Below the pieces are notes generated by a model. That model was given only the letters and a program-made list of their open reading frames with translations, did no database searches and was not told the origin of the DNA. Both the position numbers and the translations under genes were made by a program. A stretch of DNA of 47,741 nt from Cryobacterium melibiosiphilum (GTDB taxonomy: Bacteria > Actinomycetota > Actinomycetes > Actinomycetales > Microbacteriaceae), in contig NZ_QZVS01000082.1 in assembly GCF_003602235.1 (NCBI RefSeq), positions 1 through 47,741 of the forward strand, given 5' to 3'. Shown in pieces: positions 31,677-39,854 of the stretch (positions are counted from its first letter, which is position 1; each line of letters starts with the position of its first letter).

Positions 31677-33275
31677 CTAGCCCTGGGCGCGACGGGACGA
31701 ACCGCCACGGCCGGCGCCGTTGGAACCCGAGCCGGAGCCGCGAACCAGGCCACCGACCTGCAGGCTGCCGGCGCGTGCTCCGCCGGAGCGGCCGGCAGCC
31801 GAACCCGAACGGGCCGGAGCGGCAGCGGCGGGACGAGCGGAACGCTCGCGACGAGCGCCACCGGTCGATGCGCCATCGCTGGAGCGTCCACCATCGCGGC
31901 CACCCTGGCCACCGCGGGAGTCACGGCCACGGCCGGCGTCACCGTCGGAGCGTCCGCCGCGACCGGCGTCGGCGCGGGAGTTCTCGGAGCGACCGCCACG
32001 GCCACCCTGGCCACCCTGGCCGCCGCGTCCGCCCTGCGAGCGACCGCCCTGCGACTGGCGCTGCTGCTGCTGCGGTTCGACGCGGGGGAGCGGCTTGACG
32101 TACTCGGCGACGTCGCCGACGAGGGCGTCGACGGCGGGCGAGGAGGCATCCACGCGCTGCGGGGTCACCTTGATGGACGCCTTCCGCAGCAGGGCGTCGG
32201 TGTCGCGCTTCTGCTCGGGGAGCACGACGGTGACGACGTCACCGGCGCTGCCGGCGCGAGCGGTGCGGCCCGAGCGGTGCAGGTACGCCTTGTGCTCGGC
32301 CGGCGGGTCGACGTGGATGACGAGTTCGATGTCGTCCACGTGCACACCGCGGGCGGCGACGTCGGTGGCGACGAGAACCTTGACGGTTCCGGCGCTGAAC
32401 GATGCGAGGTTGCGGTCACGGGCGACCTGCGAGAGGTTTCCGTGCAGGTCGACGGCGGGGATTCCCGAGTCGGTGAGGCTCTTGGCGAGCTTCTTGGCCT
32501 GGTGCTTGGTGCGCATGAAGAGGATGCGGCGTCCGCTGCCCGAGGCGAGCTTCTGCACGAGGTCCTTCTTCGCGTCGACACCGGAGACCTCGAACACGTG
32601 GTGGGTCATCATCGAGACGTGGCTGTTGGCCTCGTCAACCGAGTGCAGAACCTCGTTGTGCAGGAAGCGGCGCACGATCTTGTCCACGCCGTTGTCGAGC
32701 GTGGCGGAGAACAGCAGGCGCTGGCCGGTGGAGGGCGTCTTGTCCATGATGCGGGTCACGACGGGCAGAAAGCCGAGGTCGGCCATGTGGTCGGCCTCGT
32801 CGAGCACGGTGATCTCGACGGAGTCGAGGTTCACGAAGCCCTGCTTCATGAGGTCTTCGAGGCGGCCGGGGCAGGCCACGACGATGTCGACGCCGCTCTT
32901 GAGTGCGGCGACCTGACGGTTCTGCGAGACGCCACCGAAGATCGTGGTGGTGTTGAGGCCGTAGGCCTCGGCGAAGGGAGTGAGGGCGTTGGTGATCTGC
33001 GTGGCGAGCTCGCGGGTCGGCGCGAGGATCAGGCCGAGCGGGCGGCCCGGGCGGCGCTTGCCGCCGGCGAGCGTGCCGCCGAGGCGGGCGGCCATCGGCA
33101 GCGAGAAGGCGAGGGTCTTGCCCGAGCCGGTCTTGCCGCGGCCGAGCACGTCGCGGCCGTTCAGGGTGTCGGGCAGGGTGTCAACCTGGATGGGGAACGG
33201 GGCGTCGATTCCCTGGGCGGTCAGAACCGCGACGAGGGGAGCCGGCACGCCGAGCGCGCTGAAAGTTTTAGACAA
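31677..33275 (-). CDS. DEAD-box ATP-dependent RNA helicase
   Basis: A 532-aa helicase with a TTG start at 33275 and GAAAGG upstream. FSALGVPAPLVAVLTAQGIDAPFPIQ is the Q motif, and GRGKTGSGKT (residues 45-54) is motif I. APTRELATQI, VLDEADHMADLG and FSATLDN are motifs Ia, II and III, and ATDVAARGVHVD and HRSGRTARAG are motifs V and VI. The C-terminal 150 residues are Gly/Arg/Ser/Gln-rich RGG-type repeats that bind RNA, as in CsdA/DeaD-like cold-shock helicases. The leader upstream is long (over 200 bases) and hairpin-rich, with TTGACA near 33532-33527 as a possible -35, which would suit cold or autoregulatory control. Confidence 0.94.
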   Translation of the reverse strand: MSKTFSALGVPAPLVAVLTAQGIDAPFPIQVDTLPDTLNGRDVLGRGKTGSGKTLAFSLPMAARLGGTLAGGKRRPGRPLGLILAPTRELATQITNALTPFAEAYGLNTTTIFGGVSQNRQVAALKSGVDIVVACPGRLEDLMKQGFVNLDSVEITVLDEADHMADLGFLPVVTRIMDKTPSTGQRLLFSATLDNGVDKIVRRFLHNEVLHSVDEANSHVSMMTHHVFEVSGVDAKKDLVQKLASGSGRRILFMRTKHQAKKLAKSLTDSGIPAVDLHGNLSQVARDRNLASFSAGTVKVLVATDVAARGVHVDDIELVIHVDPPAEHKAYLHRSGRTARAGSAGDVVTVVLPEQKRDTDALLRKASIKVTPQRVDASSPAVDALVGDVAEYVKPLPRVEPQQQQRQSQGGRSQGGRGGQGGQGGRGGRSENSRADAGRGGRSDGDAGRGRDSRGGQGGRDGGRSSDGASTGGARRERSARPAAAAPARSGSAAGRSGGARAGSLQVGGLVRGSGSGSNGAGRGGSSRRAQG

Positions 33276-33308
33276 AGTGGTGCCTTTCGGGCATCAGACT
33301 CCTCGCCC

Positions 33309-33358
33309 GTTCAGCACCATCGCACACGGCACTTCAGGCTGTGCGCGGGTGGTGGAAC
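33309..33358. promoter_or_regulatory. Hairpin in the helicase leader, also upstream of a small ORF
   Basis: GTTC, CACC and CGCACA (33309-33326) pair with TGTGCG, GGTG and GAAC (33340-33358), separated by small internal loops. On the minus strand it lies about 35 bases before the helicase start. On the plus strand it directly precedes the GGAGG of a 28-codon ORF. The remaining gap (33459-33554) shows only a GACGC/GCGTC hairpin near 33475-33491. Confidence 0.55.
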
Positions 33359-33371
33359 AAGGAGGATTCAC

Positions 33372-33458
33372 GTGGCGAAGGTGCCGATGGGCACATCCGT
33401 TCGCCGTAAGAATGATTTGTTCGAAAAATCGAGCCAACCGAAAGGGCGGTCTCGATAA
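33372..33458 (+). CDS. Possible 28-aa basic peptide
   Basis: GTG 33372 follows AAGGAGGATTCAC, one of the best ribosome binding sites in the window, and opens a 28-codon frame ending in TAA at 33456-33458. The peptide is strongly basic, beginning MAKVPMGTSVRRKNDLFEK and ending KGRSR. I do not recognise a family. It runs antisense to the leader of the DEAD-box helicase gene. No clear promoter is visible on this strand, so expression is uncertain, but the start signal is hard to explain otherwise. Confidence 0.4.
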   Translation: MAKVPMGTSVRRKNDLFEKSSQPKGRSR

Positions 33459-33554
33459 GAAGAGGGCGTTCTACGACGCAGCGAGCGCGTCAACGCACTC
33501 GCAATGCTCTTACTCTAGCGGATGCTGTCAAGCCCCGCCCGCAAATCCGCTCTC

Positions 33555-34193
33555 TTACGCCCGGCTGCGGTGGTACAGCTCGCCGACCGGCACGTCCACG
33601 GTCACGGTATTTCCGGGCTGCGCGAGCGGGCATGCCCACATCGGGTCGTAGGCGCAGGAGGGGTTGTAGGCGAAGTTGAAGTCGAGAATGAGGGTGTCGT
33701 CGTCGGCTCCGGGGCCGAGGTCGGCGCCTTTCACGGTGTCGAGCAGGTAGCGCCCGCCGCCGTAAGTGCCCGCGGGCTTGCCGGCCAGGGCATCCTTGAT
33801 CGGCAGAAAGAGACCGCCCGCGTAGTTGGCGATGCGCCACACGTCGAGGGGTCCGATGTAGGGCAGGCGCACGGTGCCGACGAGATCAAACGGCACCGTG
33901 CCATCCGTGCCGGTGTCGACGCTCATCCGGTACGGCTCCGCGGCGCGGTGCACCTCGACCTCGAACCGCCAGTCCGGGTCGTAGCCGGCGACGGGCAGGC
34001 CGGTGAAGGTCGCGCGGTCGTCGGGCAACAGCGGCGACGACGGATGCCCCGCAAACAGTTCGTCCCGCCCCGACCGCCACAGCTCATGGCCGGCGGCGGG
34101 GTCCTGCACGCTGAGGTGCCGCACCCCGGAGTAGAGGCCGAACACGCGGCGGCGCCAGTCGGCGATCTGCAGGGCTCCCAGGGACGAGGTCAT
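33555..34193 (-). CDS. DUF1684 family protein
   Basis: A 212-aa soluble protein. ADWRRRVFGLYSGVRHL and ELWRSGRDELFAGHPSSPL form the N-terminal part, and AYNPSCAYDPMWACPLAQPGNTVTVDVPVGE is the highly conserved DUF1684 C-terminal motif (YNPxCAY, CPL). The paired cysteines suggest a metal or redox site, but the biochemical role of the family is unknown to me. Its ATG overlaps the stop of the SRPBCC gene (ATGA, 34190-34193), so the two are coupled. Confidence 0.88.
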   Translation of the reverse strand: MTSSLGALQIADWRRRVFGLYSGVRHLSVQDPAAGHELWRSGRDELFAGHPSSPLLPDDRATFTGLPVAGYDPDWRFEVEVHRAAEPYRMSVDTGTDGTVPFDLVGTVRLPYIGPLDVWRIANYAGGLFLPIKDALAGKPAGTYGGGRYLLDTVKGADLGPGADDDTLILDFNFAYNPSCAYDPMWACPLAQPGNTVTVDVPVGELYHRSRA

Positions 34194-34807
34194 GGGGTGG
34201 CATTGGTGTTGGCGTCGGGATCGACGGCGTCAGCGGCGGTGGTCGCCGCGTCGTGTGGGGCACCGGCGGGCTCCTCCACGTCAACGCCGAGGTCCAACCG
34301 CCAGGTCGGAGCCAGCCGCTTGATCTGCGCCATCCGCCACTGCCAGAACACCCAGAAGCCGGGCCAGACCGCAAGGGTCGCGTGCCCGGCCTGAAAGATC
34401 AGCTGGTCGCGGTACAGCGTCTTGCCGGGGTTTGCGGGGTCGGCGGCGATGGCCATCCGGTGGTCCCAGTGCGTGACGGCGGTCATCGAGCCGGAGATTC
34501 CGCGTCCGGTGTCGCGCAGGATGCGCACGGTGCCCGCGCCGGTGCCGGTCTTTCCGCTGCCGGTCTTCTTCTGCCGCAGGGTCGTCTCGCTCAGCCGGAT
34601 CACCTGGATGCCGAGCGGCACGAGCCCGAGGCCGCGCATCGTCACCGGGTGTTCGCCGGGTTCCCAGACCGTGGGAAACCCGTCGGCCTCGAGCGATTCG
34701 ACGGTCATCACCGGGGAGCTGACCTCTCGAAAAACGGCGGGGCTGTGGATCGCCCGCCACGCAGCATCCGGTGTGCAGTCCAGTGTCTCTTTCAGCAATA
34801 CGCGCAT
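34190..34807 (-). CDS. SRPBCC-like (START-like) protein
   Basis: A 205-aa protein started at ATG 34807 with GAGG upstream. The order VLLKETLDCTPDAAWRAIHSPAVFREVSSP, a central run of strands, and WDHRMAIAADPANPGKTLYRDQLIFQAG, then TLAVWPGFWVFWQWRMAQIKRLA as C-terminal helix, fits the START-like ligand-binding fold. An Ala/Asp/Thr-rich tail follows. It is the first gene of a two-gene operon with the DUF1684 protein. No substrate can be named. Confidence 0.72.
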   Translation of the reverse strand: MRVLLKETLDCTPDAAWRAIHSPAVFREVSSPVMTVESLEADGFPTVWEPGEHPVTMRGLGLVPLGIQVIRLSETTLRQKKTGSGKTGTGAGTVRILRDTGRGISGSMTAVTHWDHRMAIAADPANPGKTLYRDQLIFQAGHATLAVWPGFWVFWQWRMAQIKRLAPTWRLDLGVDVEEPAGAPHDAATTAADAVDPDANTNATP

Positions 34808-34883
34808 GACCTCAGTCTGGTCGGCGGCGGCGGGTTCGACAACCGCGTCCTGATCGCCGGCACGGGGGCTGCGAGAATAAGGG

Positions 34884-35324
34884 GTGGCAATTCGGTTCTG
34901 GCTCGGTGTGGCGCAACGCGATCGCGTGCTGCGCTGCGTGCACATGGGCATGGCCCAGGTGTCCGAGGGCGCGCGTGGCGTGCTCGAGAGCATGAACGAG
35001 TCCGACGGGCTGGTCTACTACTCGCCGCGCGATACCTGGGAGGGCGAGTCCCTGCGGGAATTCACCGCGATCGGCCGCATCGCGCCCGGCCCGGCCTTCC
35101 CAACCGGAGACTCGTACTCGGCCTACAACCCGTGGCGTCGCCGCACCGATTACGACACGGATGCCGTCGCCACCTCGATCCGCCCCCTGCTGTCGATCCT
35201 GGACCTGAGCCGGGGCAATCCCGACTGGGGCTACCAGCTGCGGCGCGGCATCATCGAAATCTCCCGGCACGACTTCGAGCTGATTCGCCAGCAGATGCGT
35301 CGGCCGAACGCCGACGACCGCTAG
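34884..35324 (+). CDS. EVE domain (UPF0310) protein
   Basis: A 146-aa single-domain protein. FWLGVAQRDRVLRCVHMGMAQVSEGARGVLESMNESDGLVYYSPRDTW matches the EVE fold, with GLVYYSP and FTAIGRI as the core strands, and FELIRQQM ends the domain. EVE proteins are PUA-like and bind modified nucleic acid bases; stand-alone ones are often linked to RNA modification or defence. The GTG start follows ATAAGG without a spaced ribosome binding site, so the message may be leaderless. It is divergent from the SRPBCC gene. Confidence 0.87.
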   Translation: MAIRFWLGVAQRDRVLRCVHMGMAQVSEGARGVLESMNESDGLVYYSPRDTWEGESLREFTAIGRIAPGPAFPTGDSYSAYNPWRRRTDYDTDAVATSIRPLLSILDLSRGNPDWGYQLRRGIIEISRHDFELIRQQMRRPNADDR

Positions 35325-35345
35325 CCCGGTTCACTTCGGCCGGCG

Positions 35346-35421
35346 TGTCGATACGTGACAGCTGTGGGCGCGCGACCCCGCTCTGCGGCCTTCGCGCGCT
35401 GCTGACTGTCACGTATCGACA
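35346..35421. repeat. Long nested inverted repeat
   Basis: Perfect 16-bp arms TGTCGATACGTGACAG (35346-35361) and CTGTCACGTATCGACA (35406-35421) enclose a second 8-bp pair, GCGCGCGA (35368-35375) and TCGCGCGC (35392-35399). It begins 22 bases after the EVE gene and could be a terminator, but its outer arms are AT-richer than typical stems here and look like a small mobile palindrome. Confidence 0.9.
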
Positions 35422-35481
35422 GGCGGATGCTCGCGCCCGGCCCGGGCGGCCCCTCAGCGCGCGTTGGCTAGACTCGCGAGC

Positions 35482-36747
35482 ATGTCTGGCGCTTTCTGGT
35501 GGGTCCCCTCGGTCGTTGTGCTCGCCCTCGTCGTGGCGGGGATAGCCCTGGTCGTGACCCTGCTCCGCCGGCGCACGGCCGCCCTGCGCGGGGCCGCAAC
35601 CGCCGCCGCCGCGGCCCTCGCCCGCGAGGCCGCGATCAGCCTCGTGCGAGCGGATGACCTCGTCGAGTCGAGCACCGACGAACTCGACTTCGCCCTCGCC
35701 CAGTTCGGGGAATCCGCTACCCGCGACTTCGCCGCCGCTCTCGCCGCCTCGCGTCGCCAGCTGAGTGAGGCCTTCGCCCTGCAGCAGAAACTCGACGACG
35801 CCGTGCCCGACAGCCCTGCGGAACGCGACCGCTGGAACCAGCAGATTCGTGCGCTCGCCGAAGAGGCCGGCCAGCGCCTGGTCGACCAGGAGCGCGACTT
35901 CGACACCAAACGCGGCGTAGAACGCGAGGCCCCGCGCCGACTCGAGCTGCTGCGCCGCCAGCTCGACCGCATCGACGACCGCCTCTCCAGCGGCGCCGCC
36001 ACGATCGACCGGCTGCGGCAGAGCTACGCCGAGCACGCCCTCGCCCCGATCAGCGGCAACGTCGAACGGGCCCGCACCGCGCTCACGCTCGCCCAGCAGG
36101 CGGTCGCAGCCGCGGACATCCGCCTGGCCGAAGGCGCCGCCGAACCGGTGGGTGAGCAGCTGCGCGCCGCCGAACATGCCCTCTTTCAGGCCACCGCGCA
36201 GCTTGACGCGATCGAGGCCGGCGAGGATCAGCTGCACCGCGGCTTCGCGACCCTCGGGCAGGCCCTCGCCGCCGTGACCGCTGAACTCGCCGAAGCGCGC
36301 ACCCTGCGCGACGTCCACGAGGAGTCCGAGACGAGCGCCGACCTGAACCGGGCGATCTCAGGCGCCGCCGCGGTGCTCGCCGAGCTGCGCGAACCCACCC
36401 GGCTCAGCGACCCGGCCGTCGATCTGGCTCGGTTGGAAACAGCGCGTGACGGGCTCGACGTGATCCGCTCCGAGGCCCGCAACCGGCAGCTGCGGCTGGA
36501 CAATGCCCGCACCGCCCTGGCCGGCGCGCTGCTCACCGTGCGCAGCCAGCTCACCGTCACGCACGCCTACATCGGGGCGAACCGCGGCCGCATCGGCGCC
36601 GGCGCACGCACCCGGCTCGCCGAGGCCGAACGGCAGCTGGCCCTCGCCCTCGCGGAGGCCGATCCGGTCGTCGCCCTCGATACCGCCCGCCGGGCCATGA
36701 CCCACGCGACGGATGCCGACGCCCTCGCCCACTACGACGCCCGCTGA
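35482..36747 (+). CDS. Membrane-anchored coiled-coil protein, function unknown
   Basis: A 421-aa protein started at ATG 35482; TAGACT (35469-35474) lies seven bases before it, so it is probably leaderless. One N-terminal membrane helix (about 5-27, WWVPSVVVLALVVAGIALVVTLL) is followed by about 390 residues of Ala/Arg/Glu/Leu-rich sequence with heptad character (for example RRLELLRRQLDRIDDRLSSG and ERARTALTLAQQAVAAADIRLAEG). This resembles the coiled-coil part of actinobacterial TPM-domain proteins, but no TPM domain is present. A scaffold or envelope role is possible. Confidence 0.75.
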   Translation: MSGAFWWVPSVVVLALVVAGIALVVTLLRRRTAALRGAATAAAAALAREAAISLVRADDLVESSTDELDFALAQFGESATRDFAAALAASRRQLSEAFALQQKLDDAVPDSPAERDRWNQQIRALAEEAGQRLVDQERDFDTKRGVEREAPRRLELLRRQLDRIDDRLSSGAATIDRLRQSYAEHALAPISGNVERARTALTLAQQAVAAADIRLAEGAAEPVGEQLRAAEHALFQATAQLDAIEAGEDQLHRGFATLGQALAAVTAELAEARTLRDVHEESETSADLNRAISGAAAVLAELREPTRLSDPAVDLARLETARDGLDVIRSEARNRQLRLDNARTALAGALLTVRSQLTVTHAYIGANRGRIGAGARTRLAEAERQLALALAEADPVVALDTARRAMTHATDADALAHYDAR

Positions 36748-36781
36748 CCCGGTGCCCGGCCCGCGGCGGTTAGCCTGAGGT

Positions 36782-37354
36782 GTGACCGACACACAAACTT
36801 CCGCCCCCGCCCACCCCCAGCAGCCCTACCAGGTGCGGCTCGACTGGGGCCTCGCTGGCTTTCAAGCGCTCGCTGGGCAAGCGGATGTCCTCATCCTCGT
36901 CGACGCGCTGCCCACGGTCGACTCCGAGTTCAGCATCGACACCCCGCTCGGCGAGCACCGCGTGATCGCCGCGAGCTTCGCCAACCGCACCGCCGTCGCC
37001 GAGTGGGTGCTGGCTCGCCAGGCCGAGAAGGGCGACCGGTTCGCGGTCGCCGTGATCGCCGTGGGGGAGCGGCGGGAGGACGGCACTTTCCGGGTTGCCG
37101 TGGAGGACTCCCTCGCCGCCGGAGCCGTCGTCGACGCCCTGTCCAGCCTCGGCATCGACCACTGCTCGCCCGAAGCGGCGGCGGCATCCGTCGCCTTCGA
37201 AGGGCTCACCCGCGCGGTGCGGCACCTCGTCGGGGCCTCGGAGACCGGTCAACTGCTCAGCGCACAGGGCCTGGGCGATGTCGTGCACGCCTCAAGCCAG
37301 ATCGATACGGCCCGCGAGGTCGCCGAGGTCAGCGAGTTCGCCTTTCCCGCCTGA
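36782..37354 (+). CDS. ComB-like (2-phosphosulfolactate phosphatase family) protein
   Basis: A 190-aa protein with GTG at 36782; TAGCCT (36771-36776) suggests a leaderless or near-leaderless message. YQVRLDWGLAGFQALAGQADVLILVDAL and RVIAASFANRTAVAEWVL correspond to the ComB core, and DGTFRVAVEDSLAAGAVVDAL matches its conserved EDxxxAG segment. The usual ComB is about 230-240 aa, so this one is shorter. Coenzyme M is not expected in this organism, so the physiological substrate is unknown; the family name is a fold-level label. Confidence 0.7.
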   Translation: MTDTQTSAPAHPQQPYQVRLDWGLAGFQALAGQADVLILVDALPTVDSEFSIDTPLGEHRVIAASFANRTAVAEWVLARQAEKGDRFAVAVIAVGERREDGTFRVAVEDSLAAGAVVDALSSLGIDHCSPEAAAASVAFEGLTRAVRHLVGASETGQLLSAQGLGDVVHASSQIDTAREVAEVSEFAFPA

Positions 37355-37380
37355 CGCCCGGCCCAACTGACACTGGCCGA

Positions 37381-37875
37381 CTACCGCCCGGCGGATGCCG
37401 CGGCCTGCCGGCGCATGGCCGCCGTGATGTCGCGGCGGGTCCACTGGATCAGGTGTTCGCTGCGAAAGCCGCGGGCGCAGAGCCCGCAGGCGAGCGGGCG
37501 GGTCGGCTGCCGGTAGCGATAGTGCACGTGGCCGGCCGGACAGGTGCCCACCCAGGGCGCGAGTTCGTCGGCGATCTCACCGTCGTGGGTGCGCTTGCCG
37601 TCGTAGCCGAGAGCGAGGGCCACCTTCTTCCATTTGGGGCCGTGCCCGGCGCGCGGCCCGGCCAGGGCATGCGCGACCTCGTGCAGCAGGATCTGGTGCA
37701 CGTCGTCGTCGTCGTAGCGCGCCGCGAGGTAGCGCGACACGGTGATGCTCTTGTTGCTGAAGCTGCACAGTCCCGCGCGCTTCTTCGCGTTGTCGAAGCC
37801 GAACGTCCAGCTGGGGTCGAGATGCAACACAATCAGGGCGTCTGCCCACCGTCGCACCTGGTTCAGATCTGCCAT
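37381..37875 (-). CDS. SprT-like zinc metalloprotease-fold protein
   Basis: A 164-aa protein with the SprT-like domain: ILLHEVAHALAG gives the HEVAH zinc motif (H65, E66, H69), preceded by CSFSNKSITVSRYLA and followed by KWKKVALALGYDGKRTHD. A C-terminal zinc ribbon is likely from TCPAGH (C112) and ACGLCARGF (C130, C133). SprT relatives include Spartan-type proteases of DNA-protein crosslinks; bacterial roles are poorly known. Its start overlaps the stop of the sugar dehydrogenase gene by one base (TGATG), so the two are co-translated. Confidence 0.87.
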   Translation of the reverse strand: MADLNQVRRWADALIVLHLDPSWTFGFDNAKKRAGLCSFSNKSITVSRYLAARYDDDDVHQILLHEVAHALAGPRAGHGPKWKKVALALGYDGKRTHDGEIADELAPWVGTCPAGHVHYRYRQPTRPLACGLCARGFRSEHLIQWTRRDITAAMRRQAAASAGR

Positions 37876-39086
37876 CAGGGTGCCACCTCCACTTGGTAGA
37901 GCCGGTCATCGTCGGCCGTGGGGTCTCCCCGGCCATCCGTGTTGTTGCTGATGAACCACAGTGTGCCAGCGGGCCCCGACACGACGTCGCGCAACCGGCC
38001 GTAACTGTTCACAAACCATGCGTCCACGGTGACTGTGGAGGGATCGTTCGCCGCCGCCGTGGTTGCCACCGTGCGCAGGTCGATGCGCCACAGTCGGGCC
38101 CCGCGCAGGCCGGTCATGAACAGGGTGTCGTCCACGATCGCGATGCCGCTCGGGCTGGCCTCGCTCGTCGCCCACTGCTGCACGGGATCGATGAAGTCGG
38201 GGTCCGCGCCGCCGCCGACACCCTCCACGATCGGCCAGCCGTAGTTGCCGCCGGCCTCGATGCGGTTGAGCTCATCCCAGGTGTTCTGGCCGAACTCGCT
38301 CGCCCAGAGGGTTCCGGTCGAATCCCACGCGATGCCCTGCGGGTTGCGGTGCCCGTACGAGTAGACGAGGCTTCCGAACGGGTTCACCTCCGCCCCCGAC
38401 GGCACCCCGCCGGTCGGGGTCATCCGCAGGATCTTGCCGCCGAGGCTGTCGAGGTCCTGCGCGTTGCCGGTGTTGCCGGCGTCGCCCGCGGTGGCGTAGA
38501 GCAGCCCGTCGGGGCCGAAGCCGATGCGGCCGCCGTCGTGGTTGCCGGCCCGCGGGATGCCGGTGAGCACCGACTCGGGGGAGCCCAGGGTGAGCGCACC
38601 GGGGGTGCCGAGCAGCGGCATCCGCTCGATGCGGTTGTCGGATTCCGACGTGAAGTAGGCGTAGACCCAGCCGGTGCCGCCGGCGGCCTCGGGGTCGGCC
38701 AGAAAGGCGAGCCCGAGCAGGCCGCCCTCGCCGGAGGGCTGGGCATCCGGCACCGAACCGGCCTCGCGCAGGCTGCCGTCGGCGAGCAGCTCACGCACGA
38801 GGGTCGTGTCGCGTTCGCTGATCAGGGTGCCGCCGGGCAGCCGCAACACCGACCACGGTGCCGCGAGGCCCGAGGCGATCACGACGGGGTCACCGACCGG
38901 ACTCACCGGCAGCAGCACCTCGCTGGCCGGCGCCGTCAGCGAGGGCGTGGGCCGCGGCGCCGCCGGGGTAGAGGTGGCCGGCGTGGCCCGTGGCGATGCG
39001 GCGGTGCAGCCGGCCAGAACCACCACGACGGTGGCGGCGAGCAGGCCCGCACGGAAGGGTTTCGGGATCACGGCGGCCTCACTCAC
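37875..39086 (-). CDS. PQQ-dependent sugar dehydrogenase-like lipoprotein
   Basis: A 403-aa exported lipoprotein: LAATVVVVLAGCTAA is a lipobox with the modified cysteine at about residue 27, followed by a Thr/Pro/Ala-rich linker. The beta-propeller shows GLAAPWSVLRLPGGTLISER, GEGGLLGLAFL, NHDGGRIGFGPDGLLYATAGDAGN, YSYGHRNPQGIAWDSTGTLWASEFG, and ELNRIEAGGNYGWP, all characteristic of the soluble aldose sugar dehydrogenase (YliI/GDH-B) family. The quinone cofactor and substrate are assumed from the family. It acts outside the membrane, anchored by the lipid. The gene is upstream of, and coupled to, the SprT-like gene. Confidence 0.9.
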   Translation of the reverse strand: MSEAAVIPKPFRAGLLAATVVVVLAGCTAASPRATPATSTPAAPRPTPSLTAPASEVLLPVSPVGDPVVIASGLAAPWSVLRLPGGTLISERDTTLVRELLADGSLREAGSVPDAQPSGEGGLLGLAFLADPEAAGGTGWVYAYFTSESDNRIERMPLLGTPGALTLGSPESVLTGIPRAGNHDGGRIGFGPDGLLYATAGDAGNTGNAQDLDSLGGKILRMTPTGGVPSGAEVNPFGSLVYSYGHRNPQGIAWDSTGTLWASEFGQNTWDELNRIEAGGNYGWPIVEGVGGGADPDFIDPVQQWATSEASPSGIAIVDDTLFMTGLRGARLWRIDLRTVATTAAANDPSTVTVDAWFVNSYGRLRDVVSGPAGTLWFISNNTDGRGDPTADDDRLYQVEVAP

Positions 39087-39184
39087 TCACGCTCAACGTC
39101 GGCTCTCCAGCATGCCCCAGACCCCCGGCGGCGGATATCCCCCGCGCCGTTCAAAAACCAGCGGAAAATAACGGCCGAGAAAAC

Positions 39185-39721
39185 CTAGAGCCGGTCGCGC
39201 TCACTGATGTGTGTTTCGACGCTGACCACGGCCGCCAGCGCGCCCTCGAGCACGTCTTCGCCGGCACCGTCGTGCTCGCGCAGAAAGACGGCTGCGGTGA
39301 GGTCCACCAGGGCGGCATCGAGGTTGCCCTGGTCGAAGTAGGCTTTGCCGCGGTTCTCCCGGGCGAACGCGGCCACGGCATTCCACTCGTGGGCCTCGCA
39401 CTCCTGCACGCAGTGGGTCAACTCGACGATGGCCTCGTCGAGCTTGCCCTGGAACTGCTGCACCTGCGCCCGACGGATGCGACTGGCCGCGGCCTGCTCG
39501 CGGTCTCCCGTGAAGCGCGCCTGGCGCACCGCCTCACTGGCGATCAGCCAGGCCTCGTCGAGGCGCCCGACCAGGCGCAGCAGGGTGACCTTCTCGTTCA
39601 GCGCGGACAGGCTGCGCAGCGCGCCGAGCTCCTCGAGCCGCGCGCCGGCGGCGGCGAGGTCGACGGTGTCGCGCAGCGTGACGGCGTCGAAACCGGTGAC
39701 GATGTTCGGGGAGTTGAGCAT
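39185..39721 (-). CDS. TPR-like helical repeat protein
   Basis: A 178-aa soluble protein if started at ATG 39721; a GTG at 39763 would add 14 residues, and neither start has a good ribosome binding site. Tandem helical units are visible: EKVTLLRLVGRLDEAWLIASEAVRQARFTGDREQAAASRIRRAQVQQFQGKLDEAIVELTHCVQECE and AFARENRGKAYFDQGNLDAALVDLTAAVFLRE. Their spacing and GKLDEAI/GNLDAAL turns are TPR-like. It probably mediates a protein contact. It follows the spermidine-synthase-like gene on the same strand, with a 133-base gap that holds nothing I recognise. Confidence 0.72.
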   Translation of the reverse strand: MLNSPNIVTGFDAVTLRDTVDLAAAGARLEELGALRSLSALNEKVTLLRLVGRLDEAWLIASEAVRQARFTGDREQAAASRIRRAQVQQFQGKLDEAIVELTHCVQECEAHEWNAVAAFARENRGKAYFDQGNLDAALVDLTAAVFLREHDGAGEDVLEGALAAVVSVETHISERDRL

Positions 39722-39854
39722 ATTCGGGGTGTTCAGGGTGTCGTCCTGTACAACGGGCGGCACGAGGCCGCGAAAAGAAATGGGAGACTCCAGCGTAGCG
39801 CCGCGGGTGCGGCACGCGCCTGAAGCGGATGCCCGATCCTCGCCCGTTCGACGG

